DNA of 64,000 nt from Ceratopteris richardii (Eukaryota > Streptophyta > Polypodiopsida > Polypodiales > Pteridaceae). Positions 1 through 10,577 of this stretch are shown here, piece after piece. Position 1 is the first letter of the stretch. Each line of letters starts with the position of its first letter. The position numbers and the translations under genes were made by a program. Location: positions 129,425,638 through 129,489,637 of the forward strand of contig CM035423.1 of the NCBI GenBank assembly GCA_020310875.1, given 5' to 3'. The notes below the pieces were generated by a model. That model made no database searches. It was not told the DNA's origin and saw only the letters and a list, made by a program, of their open reading frames with translations.

Positions 1-1030
1 ACAGATGAGTGGATTCCAAGTGATAGGCTGCAAAGTTGCTCCTCAATACAAGAGGGCAGATGTTGAACAAGGGCAGGCGGAAGTTAATGCTGCAAGCAAA
101 GTAGTCCTCACTCCACTCCGAGGATCCCATAAGCCTCATTTGAGTTAGATCCATATGATCTTGGATAGATAAGACCCACCAGTAGGAGTGGAGGAGCCGT
201 GGCTGATGAAGAAAATCCATCCAAGGCTTAGGGCCCAATCCATAGAAAACAAACTTGCATAGTAGGGCTCTATAGTGACAAGAAAGGTCAATGATCCCAA
301 GGCTAGCATGTTCCAGGGGAAGGGTGATGGCTGGCCAGACAACCTTAGCTCGAGGGGTTGACATCTTTGTTAAACCATAAAAATTTCATTATTAGCCACT
401 CAATCTGGCTAATATAGGTACTTGAAGAGATCCAACAAGAGGTGAGCTACTGCATACTAGCGAGGAAAACGTGGGTCACTAACAAAACCCTCCTAGACAA
501 GGATAACTTATCAATGCTCCAATGTAGAAGCTTCCTCCTGATGATCAGGAGTAGAGGTGAGATTTTCCACTTGGGAGAAAGATCAAGGGAAATATAGCAC
601 CCAAGGTATCTATTATAGCCCTAATAGGGGAAATTCATAAAAAATTCCCACAAGGCTACCATCCAAGAAGAGCATCCGAACAAACGAATTAACCCTAGGA
701 CTTGTGACAAATTGATCTTGGCACTAGAAGCATTGCAGAATCTCGCCAAAGCATGTTGAAAATTGGTCATATTGGCCTCCTTGCCCTGCAAGTACATGGC
801 ACTGTCATCAACAAATTCAGCATACAATAGCAACTGAGTCCGAACTAGGAACCAGATACCTTGTAGCCCAATATCATGTGTAGCCAAGAATGCGCTCATG
901 GACTTAACAAAGAAGAAAAGTAGAGAAGGGGCTAAAGGGAAGCCCTATCCAACTGATCATGAAATGTTGAGCCTCTCCCCCCCTACCCCTTGCCATCAGA
1001 ACGTGACTATGGACTGAGTGGTAGAGGGAG
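1..1030 (-). mobile_element. LINE-c, L1-like non-LTR retrotransposon fragment
   Basis: Minus-strand reading gives a decayed LINE polyprotein piece. From right to left it holds the region before the RT palm, the FVDD box, the stretch ending in the FCNASSAKIN-like motif, and then the thumb and downstream part. The 3' end lies beyond base 1. The right edge near 1030 abuts Copia-1, so this copy is either 5' truncated or inserted into the end of Copia-1. Frames are broken several times. The assignment rests on motif order by eye; the clade (L1-like) is inferred. Confidence 0.7.
145..960 (-). pseudogene. LINE reverse transcriptase remnant
   Basis: This would have been the RT that copies LINE RNA at a nicked target. 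At 621-899 (minus) the frame contains FVDDSAMYLQGKEANM followed by a block like FCNASSAKINLSQ. That is the order of the FADD catalytic box and the FxxxSGxKIN motif of plant L1-like elements. The second box residue is Val instead of Ala. At 145-342 the frame has a segment ending in GWIFFIS that matches the region just after the RT thumb, where a GLGxxD-like motif followed by a WxxR stretch is usual. Between these lie stops and shifts near 345-620. No functional protein is possible. A different family of RT is unlikely because the SAKIN motif is LINE-specific. Confidence 0.68.
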
Positions 1031-1037
1031 CCAAAAC

Positions 1038-1154
1038 CCTGGATCGAGCTATCCAGGAAGCCAAAACATAGCATAGTGTTTGTTGGACTATCTTCACCAT
1101 CTAAACCCCGGATCGAGCTATCCAGGAAGCCAAAACATAGAATAGTGTTTGTTG
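1038..1154. repeat. 69-bp tandem duplication at the LINE-c/Copia-1 junction
   Basis: A 48 bp block starting with GGATCGAGCTATCCAGG occurs at about 1038-1085 and again at 1107-1154, giving a period of 69 bases with one or two differences. The block contains a short palindrome (CTGGAT/ATCCAG). It sits exactly where the Copia-1 RNase H frame ends and LINE-c begins. Confidence 0.75.
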
Positions 1155-1159
1155 GTGAA

Positions 1160-1641
1160 GATGTCCGCCACTTGTTCTCCAGCATTGATGTGGCTGAGCT
1201 CCACTTCTCCTTCGATGACCTTCTCACGAACAAAGTGATAATGAACTTTGATGTGCTTCGATCTCCATGATAAACTGGATTCTTTGATAATATGATACTG
1301 CTCACATTGTCACGATAGATGACCACCTTTCCGTCGATGTAGACTCCCATGTCTTCAAGTAGGTACTTAATCCATGTTGCTTCATAAACAACTTGTGTAA
1401 TGCCTCTATATTCAGCTTTGGTACTTGACAAAGTGATAGTTGGTTGCTTCTTGATACTCCATGAAATGATTGCACTTCCAAGCGAAAATGAAAATCCACT
1501 CGCTGGCCTTCGATCCATGATATTTCGTGTCCCATCGGCATCTCTGTATGCATATATACATGGTTGAACTTTTCTCTCATAAAACAAGCCAAAGTTATAT
1601 GTTCCTTTGACATAGCGCAATCGCATTGCATCCAAGTGCAC
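1160..1641 (-). pseudogene. Copia-1 RNase H domain remnant
   Basis: The RNase H domain degrades the RNA strand during reverse transcription. The minus-strand frame reads through a YAYRDADGTRNIMDRRPASG-like start (copia consensus has YxDADWAGxxxDRRSTSG), then SWSIKKQPTITLSSTKAEYR, where the Glu of TKAEY is the expected catalytic position. It then has YRDNVSSIILSKNPVYHG, where the usual CDNxSAI motif has Cys changed to Tyr. After NPVYHG the frame shifts, and the tail that normally ends in VADIFTK continues in another frame near 1160. The preceding RT piece is separated only by a frame change at about 1650. It cannot be active because of the frameshifts. Confidence 0.88.
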
Positions 1642-1663
1642 TCCACATGGTTTTATGCATAAA

Positions 1664-2758
1664 CTAACTCACCAAACCAACTGTAAAACTCAAATCCAAT
1701 CTTGTTTTTGTTACATAAATCAAAATTCCAACTATTTTTCTATACATATTGGCATCATGCAAGTACTTCCCATCATCAATAAGCTTAACATTAGCATCAA
1801 GTAGCGTATCAACAGATTTGCAAGCATTCATATCAAATCTTTCAAGAATTTCTAGCATATAATTGCGTTGTATCATCCAAATTTCCTCTTTCATTGAAAT
1901 TACTTCAATTCCCAAAAAGTATTTTAGCTCTCCCCAATCTGATATCAAAAATTCAGATTTCAGTTGCTTATTCAAATCAGCAATCCTCTTCTCATCATTG
2001 CGAGTAATGGTCAAATCATCGACATAGATCACTAATAGAATTGTTTCACTTCCTTGATTTCATACAAACAGTGAATAATAAGCCCTTGATTGCATAAATT
2101 CAAGATCCAACAACTTCTTAGTAAATCGTTCACATCATGCTCTTGGTGCTTGTTTCAATCCATAAAGCGCTATCTTTAACCTGCATACATAGTTAGGATA
2201 TTTTGGATGCACATAACCTTCAGGTTGCTGCATATAGACTTCCTCATGCAATTCGTCATTCAAGAATGCATTCTTAATATCCATTTGATATAATTTCGAA
2301 TTCTTCATAACTGCCCATGCAATCACGCTTCTCATTGTTGTCATTTTTACCACTAGACTAAACATTTCATCATAATCTAATCCATATACTTTTGCATATC
2401 CTTTTGCAACTACATGCACTTTAAATCTTTCCAATGAACCATCAATTTTGCACTTCACTTTGTATACCCATTTACATCCAGTAGCTTTCTTATTCAATGG
2501 CAATTTCACTAAATCCCATGTATCATTCTTCTTCAATGCATTCATCTCATCAGTCATTGCTTTGCATCAATCTTCATTTTGTGACGCATCATGAAAATTC
2601 TTTGGTTCCTCATGCTTGATTCTCTCAGTCCTGTATGCATAATGAAACTTCATAGAGTTATTGTGTAGATTCAATCTATCCACTGGATGTCTTACTCTCG
2701 TAGATCATCTCAAAGACGTTTCTTCATCTGATCTTGAACAATCTCTTTCCTTGCGTTG
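1664..2758 (-). pseudogene. Copia-1 reverse transcriptase remnant
   Basis: Two adjoining minus-strand frames make up the RVT_2-type copia RT. The upstream piece (2557 to 2135) starts with MTDEMNALKKNDTWDLV and includes GCKWVYKVK, a degraded AKGYxQxxGLDYDE block (YDEMFSLVVKMTT), QMDIKNAFLNDELHEEVYMQ and YGLKQAPRA. The downstream piece (2032 to 1664) starts with MIYVDDLTITR, the YVDD catalytic box, and has LGIEV and TRLDLSFTVGL. The stretch 2558-2758 is the IN-RT linker with an RxRHPVDRLN-like motif. Frames break between 2032 and 2135 and in the linker. At base 2758 the sequence is cut by the Gypsy-1 LTR. The family call is secure; activity is not possible. Confidence 0.9.
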
Positions 2759-4888
2759 TGGAGGTGATCGCAATCCGGGTGGATCTGGTCCGGTCGTGGC
2801 ACACACAGGGTGTATGAAGCTAATGAATGTTGGAAGTTTTAAGGACATGAAAGTGAAATTAATGTTGAGTATGGAGAAGAGAGAGATGTTGAAATGATTA
2901 TGGGAATGGAAATATAGGAGTGCAAGTTAGATTTATGAACATGAATGGTAAGAATGAAAGAGAACCATACACACGAATCAAAATTGGAAGGAAGAATGGT
3001 CCATTGAAGGAGCTTCTTAAACACTTCCTAATTCTAATCCATATTCATAGTCTTCTTTGGATGATATGTATGCATGACGAGAATAGATGGAATCCTTACA
3101 CATAAATTAGTTTTGAAAGGAAGAATGGTCCAATATTGGAGCTTCTTATACACTTTCAGAAACTAATCAATATGTATGGGTATGTATGGATTATATGCAT
3201 GCAAGTGAATTATGATGATAGATTTTACTCACAAGCTCAAAGAAACATCCTCACAGGTTCAACGCAATAATGAGGAGCCTTCTCACACATAGAAGAAATA
3301 GAAGACATGTAAAAATACTTAAGAGACTAAGAGAAGAGACAAAAGACAAGTGACAAGTGACATGAATTAAAAGGATTTGAATTAAGATACATGTATAAGA
3401 TCGTCGTGGTACGTCAACTTAGGCAGTCTACTGATCAAAGGTGGTTCCGACCCTCAAACCATGACAGTTCAACCGAATGTCACACGTAAGAAGGTGAGTT
3501 CCACTTCAGTGACCCTATGTATGTCTAGGCTCGTAACGTCTAACTAAAGAAGTCTAAGACTCATTAAAACCAGCCTAACTCACTCACACGCTCCACCGAG
3601 GGTGAGTTAAGATAGAGATGCTGATTTGAAGAGCCTATCCTAGATTGGAGTTCTAACTTAAATTTGAAACTAGGTACTATACTCATACTAGCCCACCTTG
3701 GATCCTCACTCACTCAACCGAGGGTGATCGTCTCAAGGAAACCGTAAGCTAGCATGAGCCCTATGGATGCCTAACAATGATGCTCTAGGAGTTTGAAGGG
3801 GGGTTTATATAGTTTTTTGAATGAATTTGGGCCCTTGGATCTAGAGAAATCAACTCTCAACTCTAGGATCACTACTTTTGATTACAACCATTTGATTAAT
3901 CAAATCAATGTCTTGGAATTGTTCTTTCTATCAATTCTAGTGTAAAGGAGTGAAATTTAGGCGCCCTCATTCTCCACCATTGGATCTGGGGATGATTTGG
4001 ACCGTCGGATCAGCGGTGACATCAATTCGGATAAGATAAGCCACTATTTTTGGAGAAACACTGCATTATTGATCTTTGATTGTAAAAAAAGTCTTCTTTT
4101 ATGGAAAAACTCGTGGATCCTCCTTGCTTTAAGCATAAGTGCATCTCCACCCTTGAATATGAGCTCATCTTGATCGTACAACATGGATCAATCAGCTTTC
4201 GCCATGTGGTGGCCCTTCAACCCTTCAATATCCTTAAACTAGAAAACTGTGGTGATCCTAAAAACTGGACTTTGTGCTCTTTGACCCTCCAAATAGGCTT
4301 TGATGAAGATGAAACTTTGTAGGACTATGTTTCCAAAGAACTCCTTCAGGAATATGCAAAAAAAACTTCCATCTGAATCTCCCTTGTACAAGTTTGACTA
4401 CATTTGGAAGCTTGCAAGGTGGCATTAAGGTGTCTAGGAAGCTCTGATAGCCTTGAAAATTTGTACAAATATGTACCCACATATGATCTTTATACATGCC
4501 AAACCATATGGCTAACATAAATTTCTATACAAGAATTTGTAGGGTCAAACTAGAAAAATTACATTTTTACAAAATGAACATAGCATATCAATGTGCTACA
4601 AAATCCATTTTCTGCTGAAATTTGGGCTATAGACTACCTTTGACAATCTTTACAAGTATATGAATTTTCATCTAATTTGGTGACAATGAAATTTTTGCCC
4701 TAATTTCCCAACTTTGACCAGCTTTGACCACTACCATGGACTTTCTTGATTTCTTTGAAACTTTGTATGTGAGCTTCCTTTGACATCCTTGATGCATCCT
4801 GGACTTCTCGGGGAATTTTGGCTACCTTCACCAAATATGCTTTTTGTAGGCCTTCACAAGTGAGAGAGGAGAGAAAATCTCGACGACA
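2759..4888 (-). repeat. Gypsy-1 3' LTR
   Basis: 2130 bp repeat starting TGGAGGTGATCG and ending CTCGACGACA, matching 12607-14732 throughout with scattered substitutions and small indels. Small ORFs inside (for example 4101-4322 plus, present in both LTRs) only reflect the LTR identity and show no domain. The terminal dinucleotides TG..CA fit retroviral-type integration. Confidence 0.95.
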
Positions 4889-4903
4889 TTCGCCCCCACT
4901 AAA
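4889..4903 (-). promoter_or_regulatory. Gypsy-1 polypurine tract
   Basis: Read on the minus strand, TTTAGTGGGGGCGAA lies directly against the TG start of the 3' LTR. This is the position and composition expected for the plus-strand DNA primer. A similar G-rich tract adjoins the Gypsy-2 3' LTR at 49293-49306. Confidence 0.8.
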
Positions 4904-6081
4904 CCTGCGATTCCTCCGAAAGCGCCACTCTAGCATCTATGAAAAACAAAATGTTCCAGGCATCAAATTCTTTTATAGGCAACATAACAAACATGGAAGG
5001 AAAATTGATTATATGCATGAATAAGTAGGTAATGTGAGATGAAGCAAAATTTGCATGAAAGAAAGAATTGAAACAGGCAACATGAATATGCATGAACAAA
5101 TAGGCAACATATATGCAAATGAACAAGCAACATTGGAAACAAGAAAGAAAAAAAACAAGCATCAATATGAAGTGGAAGTGGATGTATTGAGTCGTTTTAA
5201 GCATCAGTTCCTCTCATCTTGAAGAAAATTTTGTACCTTTTTCATAAAGCAATCTACCTTAAATATGATTATAAACAAAGATTTAGGATTTTCAAGAGAC
5301 ATCTTTCATCTTTAGCTTATTTTAGATCAACTCCTTTCCTACATAAATATGAATAACATGCAAGGAAATCTAACTAAACTCCACTAATGCATAAATCTGC
5401 CTATATAGCCCGTGATTTATTCTACTATGCCTCTTTATCCTCCTTTGGCTTGCTTTTTTTTTTTTTTTGATGATGATGATGATTCGGCAACTTTATGGTT
5501 ACGATCACTTTTTTGGGATGGAAGAAAGTGTAAACTTCTTGGTAACATGTAGCAACTTTTTTTTTTTGGATGACGGGGAAAAATTAAACCCCGATACAAG
5601 GTACAACCATTTTTTATGACGGAGAACAATCGTTTAAACTCCGATACAAGTGTTGTGAGATGGACTAAGGATGTAGAAACATGCAGTAGCAGGAGCTAGG
5701 ATTTCAACAATTATGCTTTCGATACAGGATACATATGCATGTTTATATATGAAAGTCATGTCACCAAAATAAACCTCCAAATCTACATGCCCTATCTTTC
5801 CACAATCCTAGATTATAACCAATTTCTTAGTAGATAAGTTACTACTTAAGATACAATTTTACACAAGTAGAGAAATCATCATTTGCTTTTTTTGACTCAA
5901 GTGATGTGGATATGCAATGCAATGCAAAGACTGAAAAAAACATGCATGAAACAAGCATGGAAAAAAAATAGAAAGAAACTTGAAAAAAAACAAAGCAACA
6001 TGAACTTGAAAAATTAATGATATTTTTATACGTTTTTTTTTTTAATTCTTTTTTTTTATTCTTTAACATGGATACTCCTGT
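4904..6081 (-). other. Gypsy-1 3' untranslated interior, with poly(T) and small hairpin repeats
   Basis: About 1.2 kb between the integrase stop and the polypurine tract, without a recognisable frame. It is A/T-rich. At 5451-5469 and 5559-5568 two T-runs each lead into short related segments; the second unit has GGGG..CCCC arms ending CCCCGATACAAG, followed by a GGAG..CTCC version ending CTCCGATACAAG. These may be minus-strand 3' ends of small retroposons, but I cannot name them. Confidence 0.55.
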
Positions 6082-7489
6082 TTATGAATCAGCCTCATTG
6101 TTGTCATCTTCTTCAATGTCCTCATCCAAAATGTACTCGTCATTATCACGTTTCTTGAATAGCTTTATCTTTTTACCTGCAATCAAAGTTTTTAGTGCAA
6201 CACCATTTAATTCACAAAGAGCATACGTACCATTGTTGTTGACTTTTGATACAATGTATGGCCCAAACCACCGTTGAGTGAGCTTTTTGCGTGCATCATA
6301 TTGAGAGTCAAATGTACTATCATAAATGAGCACCCAATCTACTACTTCAATTGGCTTAGGACGCAATCGATGAGTTTTATCAAAATAATGCTTGTTCTTC
6401 ATTCTAGATTCTCTTAATTTTTCAACAGCATCATCAAGTCTTAATTTACCTTGTTCTAACTGTTTAATATGCAAACTCAAAAAATCATCAGTAGACATGT
6501 TTTCACACCAAGGCAAATTTGACCATGCAAAAATATGAGACTGAATTGGAAAATGGTTTCTGACAGTACATGAGTTCAGCAGGCATATATCCAGTAGTAC
6601 GTGTGCATGTCATTCTATCTGCCCAAAGTGCAAAAGGTAAGAATTTAGGCCATTGTCTGATGTCACCATTACATGCTTTAGATATGGCTTTCACAATAGG
6701 TGGATGCCCTCTCTCTATTTTACCATTGGCCTCTGGGTTCTATGCAGTAGTGAGAGACAAAAGAATACCGTGACGCTCAAAGAACTCTTTAGCTTCTCTC
6801 GCATTTAACTCTCCACGATCGGCAACTACTTTCTCTATGTACCCAAAGCGACTTATGACATCTTCAAGCAAGAATTTGCAAACATTGTAAGTGGTCTTAG
6901 ATCGTAGTGCACGTCCCTCTACATGATTAGTTAAGTCTTCGCTTGCAAGTACAATGTAATGCATTTTGTCAATACCTTTAGGCATAGTTACAAGATCTAC
7001 TACCCACTTGTAGTGAATACAAGGTGGATAAGTAGGATGCAACGGATCTCTATGTTTGAGTGATGAATGAAGTTGACAAGTAGAACACATTGTAGAAACA
7101 TAGCTACTAATGTCAACATACATCCTAGGCCAATAATAGGTACTTCTAATTTTTTCATATGTTCCAAAAAATCCTTTATGACCTGCCCATAATGTCTCAT
7201 GCATTTCCTTCATTACTTGCAATTGAAGACCTCTCTTTCCTAAGACTCGTTGTGGATTCTTAACCTTACCCTTAGCATGTCTCCAGAGATAACCATTACA
7301 TAGGAAAAAGTTATAAGCTCGTTTCCTAATGTTACGGAATCTATTCGTAGTCCAGCTAGGTAATGGTTGTAGTGTACTTAGATACTTTCCTATGTCTCTC
7401 CATTCATCTTCGTACTCAGACTCATGAAATTTCTCATACTCATATATATGTGGAACATAGTCAACTAAATTCACATTCTTTATTAGATC
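6082..7489 (-). pseudogene. Gypsy-1 integrase
   Basis: Integrase joins retrotransposon cDNA to host DNA. In the main minus-strand frame (7726 to 6740) an HHCC zinc module is visible: His at about residues 176 and 183 (MHETLWAGHKG) and Cys at 214 and 217 (CSTC). The catalytic Asp is in KWVVDLVTMP (about 244) and the second Asp in VVADRGELNA (about 303). A TAG stop follows LLSLTTA, exactly where the usual Tyr of TAYNPEANG should be. The next frame (6694 to 6503) starts after it and carries GKIERGH with the third acidic residue. A shift near 6510 leads into the C-terminal domain (6516 to 6082) with RWFGPYIVSKV, and an acidic tail. No chromodomain is evident. One stop and one frameshift separate this from an open frame. 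Confidence 0.92.
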
Positions 7490-7884
7490 ACTTTCAAGAT
7501 CATCATCAAATCTAGCTCTCGATAACATATCAGCAACTGAGTTTGACTTACCTGAAATATGAACTAACTCAGGATTTATGAACTTAATATATGAGATCCA
7601 TCTAAGCATGGCTATATCAAGAGATGAACAATTGGCTATCATTCCAATGAGAGGCAAACAATCAGTCTCAACTTTGACATTTGCACCAATGAAATATTCT
7701 TTGTCTGTTTTCAAAGCTGTTACCATACCCCATAGTTCTCGTTTGATCTGTGGATATTTTCGTTGTGTTTCATGTAGAATTTTGGCACCAAACCTAATTT
7801 CATATCTATTCCCTTCACTATCATCTTGACTTATGACCCAACCTATACCAATAGGACTAGTATCAACAGCAATATAATAGGTTT
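7490..7884 (-). pseudogene. Gypsy-1 RNase H domain
   Basis: The RNase H domain follows RT in the same polyprotein. Motifs on the minus strand include SPIGIGWVIS, a YEIRFGAKILHETQ block, TDCLPL and SNSVADMLSRA. The last matches the NxVADALSR end of gypsy RNase H. A one-base deletion near 7884 (compare Gypsy-2, where IILTIDRSPIGIGW is continuous) puts it out of frame with RT, so the RT frame ends early at 7843. The frame then changes again before 7726, after which it runs open into integrase. The domain identity is well supported by position and motifs. Confidence 0.88.
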
Positions 7885-9480
7885 GTTAGCAGAATAGTCT
7901 ACACGCTTAAGGATGGGAGCTTCAAGCAATAATCTCTTCAATTTACGCATAGCTTGAGTGTGTTTGTCAGTCCAAATAAATTTTCTTTTCTTCCTCAACA
8001 AGTCATAAAGACAATCAACAACATGAGCAAAGTGTGGGATCCAAATAACATAAAATATGCAAGCACCAAGAAATCTACGTACCTCACTCATGTTGTTATA
8101 TGTTTCAGAAATCTTGCTAATGGCATCAACTTTTTGTGGGTATGGCTTTCGACCATAATGGCCACATAAATGTCCAACAATAAGCACCTTGTTGACACCA
8201 AAAACAGATTTCTCTATGGAAAATGTGAGACCTACCTCTTCAAATCGTTGAAATATTCTTTCACAATCAGAGATATGGTCAAGAACAAATTTACAACATC
8301 CAGATGAATCTAAAGTAATGTCCTTTACACGTTCCTCACTCCCTTTAATTAGAATATCATCAATGAATGGCATAGTTATATGAGGGATAAAATCATGTAA
8401 GACCATATTCATAGCACTCATCATATGAGCCACAGAATTAGTCGCTCCTTGAGGTAAAGTACACATTCGCACTAAGCCTAAAGGAGTTTTCATTGTGGTT
8501 ATGTCACGACTATCAATTGCTAATTGGAATTGGTCATATCCAGAATATAAATCACCCATTGAATAGATAGAATGTCCTGAAAATGATTCAGCAAACTCAT
8601 CTACAATGGGTCCTATTCCTACATTCCTTATGGTGACTTTATTGACGGGTTGGAGATCTTCAATAAAACGTAGTTTCCCATTCTTTTTACGCACAGTGAA
8701 CCATCTATTTGAGTAAGGTGCAAAAGATGGCTCTAAAATTCTCATGTTTATCTTCTCCTTAAGTAGTTTCATTAGCTCAGGTAAGTGAGCCTTTGGAACT
8801 AGTATAGGACGAAGATTCCATGGAATATGTGGAATAGTAAAGATTATCATGGGTGCAACTAGCTTAGGATCTACACAACCAATCTCATGAGGATACATAG
8901 TAAAGGCTTTTCCATGGCTACGTATGACTCCCTCAAATTTATCTCTCTCTACTGGCAAAAGAAAGTCATCATCTCTACCAATTTTCACCTGTTTGATTGT
9001 CTCATCCGTGAATGTATGTCCTATGTTTTTCTTATCCCGAAGAATTGGATCATTTTTCACATCAACAATTTTTTCATTACTTCCTTGAGGTAATGGTTGA
9101 GCTATGGGTTTGATTTTTTTGTCTACAGTTTTGTACTTTGTTTCAACTAAGGTATCATGTGTTTGGATAAATTTTGAGCACTCGTCAACATTGAGAGCAT
9201 ACCCTTGGATTAGAGCATACTCATCAAGGGAAGAAAGAAGAATAATATGGGAATTAGAATTTTGTTGAAGACATAACTCTAACTCCTCAAGAGTAGAGAA
9301 ACAATGAGATGTTTCAATCACATGCTCAATGTTCTCATCATGTTCCATGATTTTGTTGTTTTTATAATTTTTTTGGGTTTTTTGGATAAAAGACTTGGAC
9401 AATTGACTCTTATGAAGAAAATATAATCTAGAATGTGGAAAACAAAGTGACAAACTATTGTACATGTTGGTTGGATGCAA
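7843..9480 (-). CDS. Gypsy-1 reverse transcriptase (pol N-terminal part)
   Basis: A 545-codon open frame on the minus strand. The linker to about residue 165 (with HTFTDETIKQVKIGRDDDF) leads to RT. Motifs in order are PHIPWNLRPILVPKA, NRWFTVRKKNGKLRFIEDLQ, then YSMGDLYSGYDQFQLAI (first catalytic Asp), LGLVRMCTLPQGATNSVAHM, and the active-site box FIDD at bases 8356-8367, where YxDD or FxDD is normal. GHLCGHYG and MSEVRRFLGA close the thumb region. The first ATGs are probably not the true start; protease lies upstream in another frame, so pol may be a second ORF or a shifted continuation. It ends prematurely through the frameshift near 7884. RT itself is uninterrupted and might fold, but no full pol can be made. 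Confidence 0.9.
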   Translation of the reverse strand: MHPTNMYNSLSLCFPHSRLYFLHKSQLSKSFIQKTQKNYKNNKIMEHDENIEHVIETSHCFSTLEELELCLQQNSNSHIILLSSLDEYALIQGYALNVDECSKFIQTHDTLVETKYKTVDKKIKPIAQPLPQGSNEKIVDVKNDPILRDKKNIGHTFTDETIKQVKIGRDDDFLLPVERDKFEGVIRSHGKAFTMYPHEIGCVDPKLVAPMIIFTIPHIPWNLRPILVPKAHLPELMKLLKEKINMRILEPSFAPYSNRWFTVRKKNGKLRFIEDLQPVNKVTIRNVGIGPIVDEFAESFSGHSIYSMGDLYSGYDQFQLAIDSRDITTMKTPLGLVRMCTLPQGATNSVAHMMSAMNMVLHDFIPHITMPFIDDILIKGSEERVKDITLDSSGCCKFVLDHISDCERIFQRFEEVGLTFSIEKSVFGVNKVLIVGHLCGHYGRKPYPQKVDAISKISETYNNMSEVRRFLGACIFYVIWIPHFAHVVDCLYDLLRKKRKFIWTDKHTQAMRKLKRLLLEAPILKRVDYSANKPIILLLILVLLV

Positions 9481-9524
9481 GATATCAAACCAATATCCAC
9501 TGTTTTTCCGCTCAACAATGGATT

Positions 9525-10412
9525 CTATCCGAAATTTTTATCATATATAGCTCCAAACATGAATCGAGGTGCACAATCACTACAAGCATGCTCATGATCC
9601 TGAGTAATAATAGGTTTCTTTCTAATTGACAATCGATTCCTAGGATGATTCACTCCTACCGTCATGACTTGAAGTGATTGAATTCCATCCTTAGACTTAA
9701 ATCTAGCATAGGTAGACCGATCATCCATGGATTTAGTTTCCATACGACTCTCACAAATAAAGGGTTGACCTAAGAGAACTTCATAGGAGCAATTATCTTG
9801 AATAAAAAAGTGAAACTCTTCTGTGATTCCTCCTATGGATATGGGCACACTAGCGCAAGCTCCATACAGGGTACCTACACCATTATCTGCAGTTCTCATA
9901 CGCCATCCACAATCTTTATCTATGGGCCATCGAAACTTATCATACTCTTCTCTTGAAATCACATTGATTTCGGAGCCGGAATCTACTAGTGCATTTACAG
10001 TGATAGTGTTCTTATCATTTCCTATTTTAACATGCATCTCTGATGTACCTCTAGACCAAAATGTTCTTTTAAACTGACTTTCAGGATTGTTTTCATGATT
10101 TTCATGGTCAGGTTGAATAGGTCCTAAGAAATTTTTATTAACATTTACTTCATCATCATCAAAGTTCTCTTCATCAGATTCATCAAAGTTTAAGGCTTCA
10201 TTCATAGCTTGATCTTGATCTAGAGAATCTTGCATCTCAGTATCTAGATTAAGCGGAAACCTTTTCCTTTTAATTAGGCCGATAAAGTTATCTTTAAAAA
10301 TAGGCTTTGCAATAGAGAAAACTTGTTCTAAAGACATAGTCACTTGACTCTTAAGCAAAATGTCATCTAAAATCTCCATAGGATCTATTTTTCTCTCAAT
10401 TTCTAAACTCAA
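9525..10412 (-). CDS. Gypsy-1 retropepsin-type protease, in frame with gag
   Basis: The protease that matures Gag and Pol. The frame contains ALVDSGSEINVIS, the aspartic protease D-S-G motif, then CSYEVLLGQPFI, the hydrophobic-hydrophobic-G block of retropepsins. An acidic spacer (DESDEENFDDDEVN) precedes the domain. The frame is identical to that of gag; only a TAA at 10578-10580 separates them. So gag and pro form one reading frame, whereas RT follows in a different frame after the stop at 9525. The Gypsy-2 relative has lost this domain entirely. The protein end, CAPRFMFGAIYDKNFG, is present before the stop. Confidence 0.88.
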   Translation of the reverse strand: MSLEIERKIDPMEILDDILLKSQVTMSLEQVFSIAKPIFKDNFIGLIKRKRFPLNLDTEMQDSLDQDQAMNEALNFDESDEENFDDDEVNVNKNFLGPIQPDHENHENNPESQFKRTFWSRGTSEMHVKIGNDKNTITVNALVDSGSEINVISREEYDKFRWPIDKDCGWRMRTADNGVGTLYGACASVPISIGGITEEFHFFIQDNCSYEVLLGQPFICESRMETKSMDDRSTYARFKSKDGIQSLQVMTVGVNHPRNRLSIRKKPIITQDHEHACSDCAPRFMFGAIYDKNFG

Positions 10413-10577
10413 GATGGCTTTAGGTTTTCTCTTTGGTTTCTTTTGTTTTTGCTCAGGGTCTTGTTTTTGTTCATGTTCTCGTGTTTGGTCTTCAGTTTGT
10501 TTTGATTGTTCTTGTTTATCTAAAGGCTTTGGTTCTGTTTTTCTTTGCTTTGTCTTCTTCCCTTTTTGTTTCTCCTC

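Larger units (their letters stand above)
1155..2758 (-). mobile_element. Copia-1, 3' half (RT and RNase H)
   Basis: Minus-strand Ty1/copia sequence carrying the end of the IN-RT linker, RT and RNase H. Its left end meets LINE-c; its right end stops abruptly at the Gypsy-1 LTR. The missing upstream part resumes at 14733 on the same strand and in the expected domain order, so both pieces are one element split by Gypsy-1. No 3' LTR is seen; it is expected to the left of the window or is lost. Confidence 0.85.

Noticed and set aside
4101-4322. 73-codon ORF repeated at 13935-14156
   Set aside because: It lies inside the two Gypsy-1 LTRs and is shared only because LTRs are copies; no motif.
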